DNA of 56,398 nucleotides from Rhodovibrio sodomensis (GCF_016583645.1 NZ_NRRL01000020.1:1-56398), one strand, 5' to 3'; positions 9,386 through 18,548 are shown, counted from the stretch's first letter. The notes: a model not told the origin generated them from the letters alone. A program made the numbers and translations.

Positions 9386-10276
9386 TTACGCCGCGCCCAC
9401 CCGGCCGGTCTGGCCGGCGGCGCCGGGCGCCCCCTTCAGGGCGGTGGCGGTGCCGTCGGCGCGGGCGTACAGGCCGCGCTGGCCGTCGACCATCTTGAAC
9501 TTGTCGGTCACGCCCAGCACGGTCTCCGCCCCGCCCAGGGTCAGGAAGCCGTCGTCCGCCAGGTTGGCGGCGATGCCTTCCAGCACCTTGCCCTTGGTCG
9601 CCTGATCGAAATAGATCAGCACGTTGCGGCAATAAACGATATCGAAGCGCCCCAGTGTGCCCGGTCCGTCCAGCAGGTTGTGCACCTTGAAGGTGACCAT
9701 GCGGCGCAGCTGCTCGCTGATCCGCCACTGGTCGCCGTCCTGGGTGAAGTACTTGGCGAGCAGGGTGACCGGCAGGCCGCGCTGCACCTCGAACTGGGTG
9801 TAGCGGCCCTCGGTCGCGCGGTGCAGGATCGGCCGCGACAGGTCGGTCGCGATGATCTCGATGCGCCAGTCGCGCAGCTTGTGCTGCATGTCGTTCAGGA
9901 TCATCGCGATCGAGTACGGCTCCTGCCCGCTGGAGCAGGCGGCCGACCAGATGCGCAGGCGCTTGTTGGTGCCGCGGGATGTCAGCAGCGAGGGCAGGAT
10001 CACGTCGCGCAGCTGGTCGAACGGGCGCTGATCGCGGAAGAAGAAGGACTCGTTGGTGGTCATCGCCTCGACCACCTCGAGCAGCAGCTTGGAGTCGCCG
10101 CCCTTGCCCTCGCGGCGCACCAGCGCGCGGATCAGGGCCTTGGCGTCCGGGAACCCCCAGTTGCGGGCCACCGGCGTCAGCCGGCTTTCCGCCAGATACG
10201 ACTTGTCGGGGCCAAGGACGAGCCCGGACTGGCTTTTCAACAGCGTCGCCAGTTTCTGAAAGTCGTCGGGGGTCAT
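9386..10276 (-). CDS. cheR: Chemoreceptor glutamate methyltransferase CheR
   Basis: Uses S-adenosylmethionine to methylate receptor glutamates during adaptation. 296 residues from the ATG at 10274-10276, which overlaps the cheB stop by 4 bp; the longer open frame upstream is inside cheB and is rejected. N-terminal helical domain (FQKLATLLKSQSGLVL), then the SAM fold with TTNESFFFRD, IWSAACSSGQEPYS and IVYCRNVLIYFD. No C-terminal receptor-tethering pentapeptide is encoded here to judge docking. Last gene of the che operon; a CGTGCC/GGCACG hairpin at 9336-9350 lies downstream without a T-run. Confidence 0.95.
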   Translation of the reverse strand: MTPDDFQKLATLLKSQSGLVLGPDKSYLAESRLTPVARNWGFPDAKALIRALVRREGKGGDSKLLLEVVEAMTTNESFFFRDQRPFDQLRDVILPSLLTSRGTNKRLRIWSAACSSGQEPYSIAMILNDMQHKLRDWRIEIIATDLSRPILHRATEGRYTQFEVQRGLPVTLLAKYFTQDGDQWRISEQLRRMVTFKVHNLLDGPGTLGRFDIVYCRNVLIYFDQATKGKVLEGIAANLADDGFLTLGGAETVLGVTDKFKMVDGQRGLYARADGTATALKGAPGAAGQTGRVGAA

Positions 10277-11487
10277 GCCGCGTTCCTCACGATCAGTTTT
10301 TGGACCGCGGTCGCGAGTTCCTCGAGCGGCAGCACGGCCGAGCACAGACCCGCCTTCGCCACCGCCCGGGGCATCCCCCACACGACCGACGTCGCCTCGT
10401 CCTGGGCCAGCACGTGGGCGCCGGCCTTGACGGTGACCTCCGAGCCCTTGAGCCCGTCGCTGCCCATGCCGGTCAGGATCACGGTCAGCAGCCGCCCGCC
10501 GTATACCCGCGACAGGCTGCGCAGCATGGGATCCACCGACGGCTTGCAGAAGTTCTCCGGCGGGCCGTCGTCCAGCTTGATTCGGACCTTGCCGCCCGCG
10601 TCCTTTTCCACCGTCATGTGCTTGCCGCCGGGGGCGATGTAGACGTGGCCGCCGACCAGTGGATCGCCGTCCCGTCCTTCCGAACAGGTCAGCTTGGTCT
10701 GCCGGCCGATGTGGTCGGCCAGCAGCGCGGTGAAGGTCGCCGGCATGTGCTGGGTGATCAGCACCGGCTGGGCGATCCGGCCAAGACCGCTTAGGAACTT
10801 GAACAGCGCCTGCGGCCCGCCGGTGGACGACCCGATCGCCAGCGCTTCCGGCCGCACGGTCGGCATCGGCCGCAGCTTGATCTCCCCGTCGCCGGCGGGC
10901 GCGGCGACCGCGGCCGCGCCGGTCGGGCGCGCCGGCGCGGCCGCCGGCTTGGCGCTGCCTTGCGCCGGCGGGCGGACCGGTCCCAGCGACTTGCCGCCGC
11001 GGGTGCGCCGGTGCTGCTGGGCCAGCGCTTTGACCTTGCTGCGCAGTTCCTGCTGGTAGGTGCCGGTGCCGTGCATGCCGCCGGTGGACGACGGCTTGGC
11101 GAGATAGTCCGCCGCGCCCGCCGCCATCGCCTTCAGCGAGACGTCGGCGTTGGAGCGCGTCAGGGTCGAGGCCATGACGATCTGAACCCCCGGCTGCACG
11201 TCGAGCAGCTTGGGCAGGGCCGTCAGGCCGTCCATCACCGGCATTTCGATGTCGAGCACGATCACGTCGACCGGCGCGCGCTTCAGCTCTTCCACCGCGC
11301 GCTGGCCGTTGCCGCAGGACGCGGCGACGGTGAGGTCCGGGTCTTCCTGCAGGAAGCGGGTGACCAGGCCGCGCACGACGGCGGAGTCGTCGACGACCAT
11401 GACGCGGAACGGGTCGCCGTCGCCGGCCGGGCCGCGGGTTGCCGATCGGCCGGCCGCGCTGCCGCCGGACGCTGTGTTCAGGGGCAT
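10273..11487 (-). CDS. cheB: Chemotaxis methylesterase/deamidase CheB
   Basis: Removes receptor methyl groups when phosphorylated by CheA. Receiver domain at about residues 27-150 with VVDDSAVVRG and phospho-acceptor D79 (VIVLDIEMPVMDG), a Gly/Ala/Pro linker at 160-205, then the esterase domain with the Ser of GSSTGGPQAL, the His of ITQHMPATFT and the Asp of TGMGSDGLKG. 404 residues; the first 25 are a low-complexity leader. It starts 2 bp after the cheY stop and overlaps cheR by 4 bp. Confidence 0.95.
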   Translation of the reverse strand: MPLNTASGGSAAGRSATRGPAGDGDPFRVMVVDDSAVVRGLVTRFLQEDPDLTVAASCGNGQRAVEELKRAPVDVIVLDIEMPVMDGLTALPKLLDVQPGVQIVMASTLTRSNADVSLKAMAAGAADYLAKPSSTGGMHGTGTYQQELRSKVKALAQQHRRTRGGKSLGPVRPPAQGSAKPAAAPARPTGAAAVAAPAGDGEIKLRPMPTVRPEALAIGSSTGGPQALFKFLSGLGRIAQPVLITQHMPATFTALLADHIGRQTKLTCSEGRDGDPLVGGHVYIAPGGKHMTVEKDAGGKVRIKLDDGPPENFCKPSVDPMLRSLSRVYGGRLLTVILTGMGSDGLKGSEVTVKAGAHVLAQDEATSVVWGMPRAVAKAGLCSAVLPLEELATAVQKLIVRNAA

Positions 11488-11489
11488 GT

Positions 11490-11855
11490 CTATAACAGCC
11501 CCACCTGGGCGAACTTCGACTCCAGGATGTCGCTGTCGAATGGCTTCATGATGTACTCGTTGGCGCCGGCCCCCAGGGCTTCCTGGATGTGCGCCATGTC
11601 GTTCTCGGTGGTGCAGAAGATCACCACCGGCCGGTCGCCGCCGGCGTGCTGGCGCAGCTGGCGCAGGAAATCGATGCCGTTCATCACCGGCATGTTCCAG
11701 TCCAGCAGGATCGCGTCCGGCATGGTCTGCTCGCAGGCTTGCATCGCCTGCTGGCCGTCGCCGGCCTCCAGGATCTCGAACTGAAGCGCTTCGAGTATCT
11801 TGCGCGCGACCATGCGCACGACCTTGGAATCATCGACGATCAGGCAGCACTTCAT
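11490..11855 (-). CDS. cheY: Single-domain response regulator CheY
   Basis: 121-residue stand-alone receiver. Acidic residues in IVDDS, phospho-acceptor D52 (ILLDWNMPVMNG), the Thr of IFCTTEND and the Lys of YIMKPFDSD are all in place. It would carry the signal from CheA to the motor switch. It lies between cheW and cheB, separated from cheW by 176 bp that hold a hairpin repeat. Confidence 0.93.
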   Translation of the reverse strand: MKCCLIVDDSKVVRMVARKILEALQFEILEAGDGQQAMQACEQTMPDAILLDWNMPVMNGIDFLRQLRQHAGGDRPVVIFCTTENDMAHIQEALGAGANEYIMKPFDSDILESKFAQVGLL

Positions 11856-11951
11856 GGAACCTGTCCACTCCCAACACCAGCGGCATCGGCGCGGGCCTCG
11901 CGCTCGCCGGCCTTCATGCCTGAGCGAACTGCCGGTCGGCCGCGGTTCGCT

Positions 11952-12018
11952 CTAGCGCCTTATTGTGAAGGCAAGATTCAGCTGAAAGGTGGTGCCACCT
12001 GGCAGCCTCTTGCTCTAG
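11952..12018. repeat. Single-hairpin copy of the AGCAAGAT repeat family
   Basis: Core at 11970-12014, bounded by CTAG at 12015-12018 and another CTAG at 11952-11955. It matches the first hairpin of the 109-bp element in reverse orientation (ggcaagattcagctgaaagg ... cttgct) with partial arms. It sits in the cheW-cheY gap within the che operon, so both genes' transcript would carry it as a hairpin. It is more diverged than the three full copies. Confidence 0.75.
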
Positions 12019-12031
12019 CGCACGCGGCGCG

Positions 12032-12577
12032 TCATGCCGCCTTGCTAGTCCCCTCGTAATCGAGCAGCCCGTCGACATCGAGCACCACCAACAGCCGCTC
12101 CTTCAGCCGGAAAATGCCGTTGGAGTATTCCCGGAAGCGGGCGTCCAGGGTCGGCGGGTTGCGCTGGAAGCCCTTCGGGTCGAGCGACAGCACTTCACCC
12201 ACCTCGTCGACCATCAGGCTGTACAGCTCGCCCGACTGTTCGACCACGATCGACATCCGCTCCGCGGCGCCATTGGCCTGCGGCAGGCCCAGCCGCAGCC
12301 GGACGTCCAGCGCGGTGACGATCCGCCCGCGCAGGTTCAGCGCGCCGGCGATCTCCGGCGGGGCCAGCGGGATGCGCGTGACCTCGCAGGCCGCCAGCAC
12401 GTCCTGCACCTTCAGGACCGGGATGCCGAACAGCTGCCCGGCGATCACGAAGGTGACGTAATCGGTGGCGTCGCCGCTGGGGCGGGCGGCCTTGCCGTTC
12501 TGGCCGTCGGCCTTGCCGTCCGCCTTGGCGGTATCCTTGCCCTTGGTGCGGGCTTTCGCGTTGGTCTTGTTCGCCAT
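12032..12577 (-). CDS. cheW: Chemotaxis coupling protein CheW
   Basis: Scaffold that links receptors to CheA. The first 36 residues are a Lys/Ala/Gly-rich leader; the CheW fold follows (YVTFVIAGQLFGIPVLKVQDV, AGALNLRGRIVTALDVRLRLGL, SLMVDEVGEVLSL). 181 residues. It begins 13 bp after the cheA stop. The charged leader is longer than usual and its role is unknown. Confidence 0.94.
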   Translation of the reverse strand: MANKTNAKARTKGKDTAKADGKADGQNGKAARPSGDATDYVTFVIAGQLFGIPVLKVQDVLAACEVTRIPLAPPEIAGALNLRGRIVTALDVRLRLGLPQANGAAERMSIVVEQSGELYSLMVDEVGEVLSLDPKGFQRNPPTLDARFREYSNGIFRLKERLLVVLDVDGLLDYEGTSKAA

Positions 12578-12590
12578 GGTCGTCAGGTCC

Positions 12591-15446
12591 TCATGCCGCG
12601 CCGCGCAACGGCTCTTCGCCGTGGGCGAGCGTCTGGTTCAGGGAGTCCAGCAGGGTCTCGCGGTCGAACTTGGCGACGTAGTCGCGGAACCCGGCCCGCC
12701 GGCCGCGCTCCAGGTCGCTCGGCGTGGCATGCGAGGATAGCGCGACCAGCGGGGTGTCGGCCCACTTGCCCTGCTCGCGGAGCGCGGCGGCGAACTCGTA
12801 GCCGTTCATGCCCGGCATCTCGATGTCGGAGACGATGACGTCGAACTCGTGCCCGCTGTTGCACAGCTCGAGCGCGGCGTCCGCGCTTTCCGCGGTGGTG
12901 ACGTCGTAGCCGGCGATGTCGAGCAGCGGGGCCAGGAGGTTGCGGAAGAACGGGCTGTCGTCGACCAGCAGGACGCGCTTGCCGTCGCCCTCGCCCGCGT
13001 CGCGCACGCCCTCGGCCTCGAACCAGTCGCTGAACGCCTGGGTCAGGTAATAGCCGGCGTCGATGATATCGGTCGCCTTGCCGGCGATCACCGCACTGCC
13101 CAGGTAGCCCGGCCGGTCGCCGTGAAGCTCGATGTTCATCCGCTCCTCGACGATGTCGACGATCTCGTCGACCACCAGGCCCATCGAACGGTCGCGGTCG
13201 GTGAACACCAGCACCGGCTGGTTGCCGCTGTCGGCGATCTCGCCGCCCGGCATGGTGATCAGCGGCATCAGTTGGCCGCGGTACTGCACCACGCGCTGGC
13301 CGTTGGAGTCCTCGATGGTGTCGACCGGGATCTCCTCCAGCCGCGCGACCAGGGCCAGCGGTACCGCCTTGGGCGACTTGCCGGCGGCGTTGAACACCAG
13401 CATGGAGACCTCTTCCTCGGTGTCGCCGCGCTGCTTACGGGCGTCTTCCAGCGTATCCTCGCCCTCGACCAGCGTGAGCTCGCCGGAGGCCGACGCGATG
13501 CCGTTGGGATCCAGGATCATCACCACCCGACCGTCGCCCAGGATGGTGTTGCCGGAGAACAGCGGGATGTCGCGCAGGATCCGGGCGACCGGCTTGACCA
13601 CGATCTCCTCGGTGTCGAACACGCGGTCGACGATGATGCCGAACGAGTAGGTCCCGACCTGGGCGACCACGATGAAGCCGTCGGTGTCGCCCTCGCCGGC
13701 CTCGTCGGTGCCGGCATTGTTGCCGTGGCCCTGCAGCTTCAACAGCTCGCGCAGGTTGACGAGCGGCAGCAGCCGGTCGCGCAGGCGCAGCACCGGCGTT
13801 TCCTTGATCCGCTCAATCTGGTTTTCGCTGCCGCCCTTGGCACGCACCAGCTCCAGCACCGCGAGCTGCGGAATGGCGAAGCGCTCGCCCGCGCACTCCA
13901 CGATCAGCGCGGAGACGATCGCCAGGGTCAGCGGGATCTTGACCGTGAACTTCGAGCCCAGGCCCTCCTTGGAGGACAGCTCGATGGTGCCGCCGATCTT
14001 CTCGATGTTGGTGCGCACCACGTCCATGCCGACGCCGCGGCCGGACACGGCCGTGACCGCGTCGGCGGTCGAGAAGCCGGCCTTGAAGATGAACTGCTGG
14101 ACCTGCTGTTCGGTCAGCTGGTTGACCTCGGCCTCGGTCGTGATCTGGTTCTTGAGCGCCTTTTGCTTGATCTTCTCGACGTTCAGGCCGCGGCCGTCGT
14201 CGCCGATCTCGATGATGATGTGCCCACCCTCGTGGTAGGCGTTGAGCGCGATCGTGCCGATCTCGGACTTGCCGCTCTTCGCCCGGTCGGCCGTCGTCTC
14301 GATGCCGTGGTCCGCGGAGTTGCGGACCATGTGGGTCAGCGGATCCTTGATCAGCTCCAGCACCTGGCGGTCGAGCTCGGTCTCCTCGCCCTTCATCTTG
14401 AGCTCGATCTTCTTGTCGAGCTCCTGCGACAGGTCGCGCACGATTCGCGGCAGCTTCGACCAGGCATTGCCGATCGGCTGCATGCGCGTCTTCATGACGC
14501 CTTCCTGCAGCTCCGACACGACGTGGTTCAGACGCTGCAGCGGCGCGGAGAACTCGCTCTCCTGCTGGCTGCGCAGAATCTGCAGCAGCTGGTTGCGGTT
14601 CAGCACCAGCTCCGAGACGGTGGTCATCAGGTTTTCCAAGAGGTCGACCGACACGCGGATCGACTGACTGGCGACCTGGGACTCGCGCGGGGCCTCGCGC
14701 TCCGCCGGCTTGCCGGCAGCCTTGCCGTCGCCCGCCTTGGCGTCGGCGGCCTTGGCGTCGGCCGGCTTGCTCTCCGCCGGCGGGTCGGCCTTCGCCCCGG
14801 CGTTCGGCGCAGGGGCGCTCTCCAGCTCGGGCGCGGCGGGCTCGGACGCGGCGGCCTTCCCGGCGTCCGCGGCCGGCGCGGGCGCGCCAGCATCCTTCGG
14901 CTTGGCGCTGTCCGGCAGATCCTCGGGACCCGGGGCGTTGCGGAAAATCTCTTCCAGCTCGTCGACCGGCTCGGCCGCCGGCTCGGGCTCCGCGTCGGCC
15001 GCGGGGGCCGCGTCGGTGGCCTGGGGGTCCGGAGCGACCGCGTCGTCCGGGACCGGCGCGTCCGGGTAGTCCGCCATCTCCGAGACCGCATCCAGCTTGG
15101 CGATCAACGCGCTGTCGTCGCCTTCCGGCTCCGCCTCGTTTTCCTCCAGGGCGCTCAGGATCTCCCGGATGCGGTCCAGGCATTCCAGGATCAGCGACAC
15201 GCGCGTGGCGGTGACCACCAGGTCGCCGTCGCGGATCTTGCCCAGCACCGTCTCGCCGGAGTGCGCCACCGCTTCCAGGCGCGGCAGGCCGAGGAACCCG
15301 CAGGTCCCCTTAATCGTGTGCATCACCCGAAAGATGTTATCCAGCAGACCCGGCGAGGGATCCTGCTCCAGCTTGACCAGTTCGGTGTCCAGAACCTGCA
15401 GACCCTCGTTAGTCTCGGTCAGGAATTCGCCTAGGAGATCGTCCAT
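12591..15446 (-). CDS. cheA: Hybrid chemotaxis kinase CheA with two CheW domains and a receiver
   Basis: 951 residues from the ATG at 15444-15446, which has GGGG-rich sequence before it and begins at the family N-terminus (MDDLLGEFLTETNEGL); a start 45 bp further upstream is possible but adds nothing conserved. Order: Hpt with phospho-His 43 (MHTIKGTCGF); a 150-residue Ala/Pro/Asp linker where the P2 CheY-binding domain is expected; dimerisation helices (LLENLMTTVSELVLNRNQLL); ATPase (HMVRNSADHGIE, GDDGRGL, GRGVGMDVV); two CheW-like domains; C-terminal receiver (LLVDDSPFFRNLL, VIVSDIEMPGMNGYEF). First gene of the che operon. Confidence 0.95.
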   Translation of the reverse strand: MDDLLGEFLTETNEGLQVLDTELVKLEQDPSPGLLDNIFRVMHTIKGTCGFLGLPRLEAVAHSGETVLGKIRDGDLVVTATRVSLILECLDRIREILSALEENEAEPEGDDSALIAKLDAVSEMADYPDAPVPDDAVAPDPQATDAAPAADAEPEPAAEPVDELEEIFRNAPGPEDLPDSAKPKDAGAPAPAADAGKAAASEPAAPELESAPAPNAGAKADPPAESKPADAKAADAKAGDGKAAGKPAEREAPRESQVASQSIRVSVDLLENLMTTVSELVLNRNQLLQILRSQQESEFSAPLQRLNHVVSELQEGVMKTRMQPIGNAWSKLPRIVRDLSQELDKKIELKMKGEETELDRQVLELIKDPLTHMVRNSADHGIETTADRAKSGKSEIGTIALNAYHEGGHIIIEIGDDGRGLNVEKIKQKALKNQITTEAEVNQLTEQQVQQFIFKAGFSTADAVTAVSGRGVGMDVVRTNIEKIGGTIELSSKEGLGSKFTVKIPLTLAIVSALIVECAGERFAIPQLAVLELVRAKGGSENQIERIKETPVLRLRDRLLPLVNLRELLKLQGHGNNAGTDEAGEGDTDGFIVVAQVGTYSFGIIVDRVFDTEEIVVKPVARILRDIPLFSGNTILGDGRVVMILDPNGIASASGELTLVEGEDTLEDARKQRGDTEEEVSMLVFNAAGKSPKAVPLALVARLEEIPVDTIEDSNGQRVVQYRGQLMPLITMPGGEIADSGNQPVLVFTDRDRSMGLVVDEIVDIVEERMNIELHGDRPGYLGSAVIAGKATDIIDAGYYLTQAFSDWFEAEGVRDAGEGDGKRVLLVDDSPFFRNLLAPLLDIAGYDVTTAESADAALELCNSGHEFDVIVSDIEMPGMNGYEFAAALREQGKWADTPLVALSSHATPSDLERGRRAGFRDYVAKFDRETLLDSLNQTLAHGEEPLRGAA

Positions 15447-15526
15447 GTCTGCCCCACGGCTGTCGTTTGGCGCGCTTCGTTGTCCGCGCACGCGTCATTT
15501 CGAGCCGGAGGGTGGACCGAAATTGT

Positions 15527-15541
15527 TTAAAAGGCGGTTAC
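15527..15541. promoter_or_regulatory. CtrA-like site upstream of cheA
   Basis: TTAA-aaggcgg-TTAC, one base from the CtrA consensus with the right spacing, 81-95 bp before the cheA ATG. The 384-bp divergent gap 15447-15830 otherwise holds no gene that I can support; an open frame leading into the ABC permease is only an upstream extension of it. The site could place the whole che operon under CtrA. Confidence 0.55.
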
Positions 15542-15830
15542 TCGCAACATTATTCGCGCGGCCGGTGGTTCCACCTGCCTCGCCTGGACGCTCGACCCCG
15601 CCGTCAGACGTCGGCGGGGGCTGAAAACTCGATGCGGCGTGCCGGCGCGTCATATCGCCTCGCCCGGGCGGCCGTGGCCGGCACGACATCTTGTTCCGGC
15701 CCTGCCGGCTTGCCATTTCTGGCCCACCGCGATTGTTAAGAACGCATCGCATTTTCACGACCGCCGCGCTAAGCTCGGCGCGCCGGAAACGACACCGACA
15801 ACCGGACGGGCCTCCGCAAGACCAGCCGCG

Positions 15831-17669
15831 ATGACCGACACCCCCTACCCTGCCAGCGGCGCTCCCAGGCGCGCGCCCGGCGACAGTGCGGGCGACCCCG
15901 GCACCGGCGAGCGCCTGGCGCAGAGCGCCTCCGGCCTCGCCGAGCAGTCGGTCACCGGCGGCACCGGGCTGGGCGGCGGGCTGGCACCGTCGCCCGCGAC
16001 CGCCGGCGCGCAGGCGCGCCCGGTCTGGCACTTTGCCCGCCGGCCGGGGCCGCTCGCCTGGCTGGCCGTCCTGATTGCCCTTTTGCTGTCGATTCCGATC
16101 CTGACGATCGCGGCCAGTCTGATCGGCGGACCGGAGTCGGACGTCTGGGGCCACCTCGCGGACACGGTGCTGCCGCGCTACATCCGCAACACGCTGTGGC
16201 TGGTCGTCGGTGTTGGGCTGATCGTGCCGACGATCGGCGCGGGCACGGCCTGGCTGGTGACGATGTGCCGGTTTCCGGGCCGCCGGGTGTTCGAATGGGC
16301 GCTCATCCTGCCGCTCGCCGTGCCGGCCTACGTCATGGCCTACACCTACACCGACTTCCTGCAGTTCACCGGTCCGGTGCAGACGATGCTGCGCGACGTC
16401 ATGGGCTGGGGTCCGCGGGCGTATTGGTTCCCGGAGATCCGCTCGCTGTCGGGCGCGATCGCGATGCTGTCGTTCGTGCTCTACCCCTACGTCTACCTGC
16501 TGGCGCGCGCCTGCTTCCTGGAGCAATCGGTGTGCGCGCTGGAGGTCAGCCGGACGCTCGGCTGCGGGCGCTGGAGCTCGTTCTTCCGGGTGGCGCTGCC
16601 GCTGGCGCGCCCGTCGATCATCGCCGGCACGTCGCTGGCGCTGATGGAGACGCTGGCGGACTTCGGCACCGTCTCCTACTTCGGCGTCCAGACCTTCACC
16701 ACCGGCATCGTGCGCGCCTGGACCGCGTTCGGCGACCGGGTGGCGGCCAGCCAGCTGGCCGCGGTGCTGCTGTGCTTCGTGTTCGTCGTCCTGCTGGTGG
16801 AGCGGACCAGCCGCGGGCGCGCGCGCTATCACAACGCGAGCGCGACCTATCAGAACCTGCCCGGCTACGAACTCGCCGGGATCAAGGCGCTCGGCGCCTG
16901 GCTGGCGTGCTTTACCCCGATCCTGATCGGCTTCCTGCTGCCGGGTGCGATCCTGCTCGAAATGTCGATCTCGCGCGGCGACGACCAGTTCGGCGCCCGC
17001 TTCCTCGAACTCGCGTTCAACTCCTTCTCGCTCGCCAGCGTGACGGCCGTCCTGGCGGTCACGCTGGCGATGATCATGACCTATTCGGTCCGCCTGCAGC
17101 CGAACCGGGCCGTCTACCTCGCCAACCGGGTCGCGTCGATGGGCTACGCGATCCCCGGCACGGTGATCGCGATCGGCGTGCTGATCCCGTTCGCTAACTT
17201 CGACAACGCGCTCGACCTGTGGATGCGCCAGACCTTCGGGATCTCCACCGGCCTGCTGCTGACCGGCTCGATGGCAGCCCTCGTGTTCGCCTACCTGGTG
17301 CGCTTCCTGGCGGTCAGCCTGAACACGATGGAGGCGAGCCTGGGCCGGATCCGGCCGAGCATGGACGACGCCGCGCGCACACTGGGCCACGGTCCGGTGT
17401 GCACCCTGATCCGGGTGCACGCCCCGATGATGTGGGCGTCGATGCTGACGGCCGGGCTGGTGGTGTTCGTCGACGTGATGAAGGAACTGCCGGCGACCCT
17501 GGTGATGCGGCCGTTCGATTTCGACACCCTGGCGGTCCAGGCCTACAACCTCGCCGCCGACGAACGCCTGGCCGAAGCCTCCACCCCCGCGCTCACGATC
17601 GTCGCGGTGGGCATCCTGCCGGTGATCCTGCTGTCCAAGACGATCGCGAAGTCCCGGCCGGGGGAGTAG
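15831..17669 (+). CDS. Iron(III)-type ABC transporter permease (FbpB/SfuB-like)
   Basis: 612-residue polytopic inner-membrane protein made of two permease halves, as in the ferric-iron and related importers. After about 65 Ala/Gly/Pro-rich residues come about twelve hydrophobic segments. The EAA-type loops are visible: first half VSRTLGCGRWSSFFRVALPLARPSI, second half DAARTLGHGPVCTLIRVHAP. The family start is not sharply defined; ATG 15831 is preferred over an in-frame ATG at 15639, which adds unconserved sequence. No binding protein or ATPase gene is adjacent, so substrate (Fe3+ by family) cannot be confirmed. Confidence 0.88.
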   Translation: MTDTPYPASGAPRRAPGDSAGDPGTGERLAQSASGLAEQSVTGGTGLGGGLAPSPATAGAQARPVWHFARRPGPLAWLAVLIALLLSIPILTIAASLIGGPESDVWGHLADTVLPRYIRNTLWLVVGVGLIVPTIGAGTAWLVTMCRFPGRRVFEWALILPLAVPAYVMAYTYTDFLQFTGPVQTMLRDVMGWGPRAYWFPEIRSLSGAIAMLSFVLYPYVYLLARACFLEQSVCALEVSRTLGCGRWSSFFRVALPLARPSIIAGTSLALMETLADFGTVSYFGVQTFTTGIVRAWTAFGDRVAASQLAAVLLCFVFVVLLVERTSRGRARYHNASATYQNLPGYELAGIKALGAWLACFTPILIGFLLPGAILLEMSISRGDDQFGARFLELAFNSFSLASVTAVLAVTLAMIMTYSVRLQPNRAVYLANRVASMGYAIPGTVIAIGVLIPFANFDNALDLWMRQTFGISTGLLLTGSMAALVFAYLVRFLAVSLNTMEASLGRIRPSMDDAARTLGHGPVCTLIRVHAPMMWASMLTAGLVVFVDVMKELPATLVMRPFDFDTLAVQAYNLAADERLAEASTPALTIVAVGILPVILLSKTIAKSRPGE

Positions 17670-17705
17670 GCGGCCCGCCCGGAACGTCGCGCGGCGGCAA
17701 GTCGC

Positions 17706-18320
17706 TCAGCCGTAGGGCGAGACCTCGGAGCAGACCACGTAATCCCGGTCGGCCTTGGCGATGCTGGAGAACTGTCGCCCCCAGGAGTAGACGGTGCCGC
17801 CCGACTGGTACATCCAGTGCACCAAGCCGCCGTACGGCGTTGTCTTGCCGCCGCGCTTGCGCACCCCGACAACCAGACGGCTCTTGCGCGAGCCGATGTG
17901 CGGCTCGACCCGGGCCCTCGGGAAGTCGCACATCCGCTTGAGATAAAACGCGACCGCATCGGGGGGCAGCGCGATCGAGAACTTCGCGTCCGCCTTCAGG
18001 TCGCCGACCGGCCCGATCCCGGCCGCGCCGATGCTGTTCACCTTCGCGATATAGCCGTTGACGGTGAATTGGCCAAAGCCCGGGAAGCTGCGCGTGAACT
18101 GCTCGATCTGGTTGAGCAGCCCGGTCTGGTTTTCAGCGTGCAGGGTGACCAGGAACGTCTTGATCTCGGCCAGCAGGTTGGTATCGGTCTCCACCCGTCG
18201 GGCAAGCTGGGACCGGCGGCTACGGTCGCCGGTGTCCTGGTACAGGGCGTAGAGAGCGCTGGCGAAGCCGCAAATGCCCCAGGTCTGGTTGAGTTCGCCG
18301 ATCTTGTCGATCTCGGGCAC
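17706..18320 (-). CDS. Unknown protein with papain-like cysteine peptidase features
   Basis: No family recognised. The GTG at 18318-18320 is chosen because GGAGGA lies 7 bases before it, giving 204 residues; a longer frame to 18413 has no such site. Near the N-terminus is NQTWGICGFASALYAL: a Gln (12), then Cys 17 followed by G-x-A-S, the arrangement of oxyanion Gln and catalytic Cys in papain-like peptidases. Near the C-terminus LVHWMYQSGGTVYSWG supplies His 168 followed by an SWG segment. The usual Asn/Asp after the His is not obvious (a Tyr is there). No signal peptide or membrane segment. It stands alone between two unrelated genes; enzymatic function is inference. Confidence 0.6.
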   Translation of the reverse strand: MPEIDKIGELNQTWGICGFASALYALYQDTGDRSRRSQLARRVETDTNLLAEIKTFLVTLHAENQTGLLNQIEQFTRSFPGFGQFTVNGYIAKVNSIGAAGIGPVGDLKADAKFSIALPPDAVAFYLKRMCDFPRARVEPHIGSRKSRLVVGVRKRGGKTTPYGGLVHWMYQSGGTVYSWGRQFSSIAKADRDYVVCSEVSPYG

Positions 18321-18548
18321 GCGACGGTCCTCCGGTGCTACGCTGCTACGGTGTGCAACGCGCCGCGCGGAGTTCCCGCTTTTCCTCGAGAAGTCCGCCG
18401 CGGATAGGCCCATGTTCCTGCAAGCGGCGCAGCCTGGAACCGGGCAATCGCGGCTCCGCTGGATATGTTGCGACGGGTGCGGCGCCGCATCAAGCAGAAG
18501 TTCGGCCAGCCCGCGCCCTCGCAGGGCCCGAGCCCAGCGTTGATCCGT

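Noticed and set aside
12849..15434. 861-residue open frame opposite cheA
   Set aside because: Same reasoning: it mirrors cheA, with no conserved segment and no start signal.
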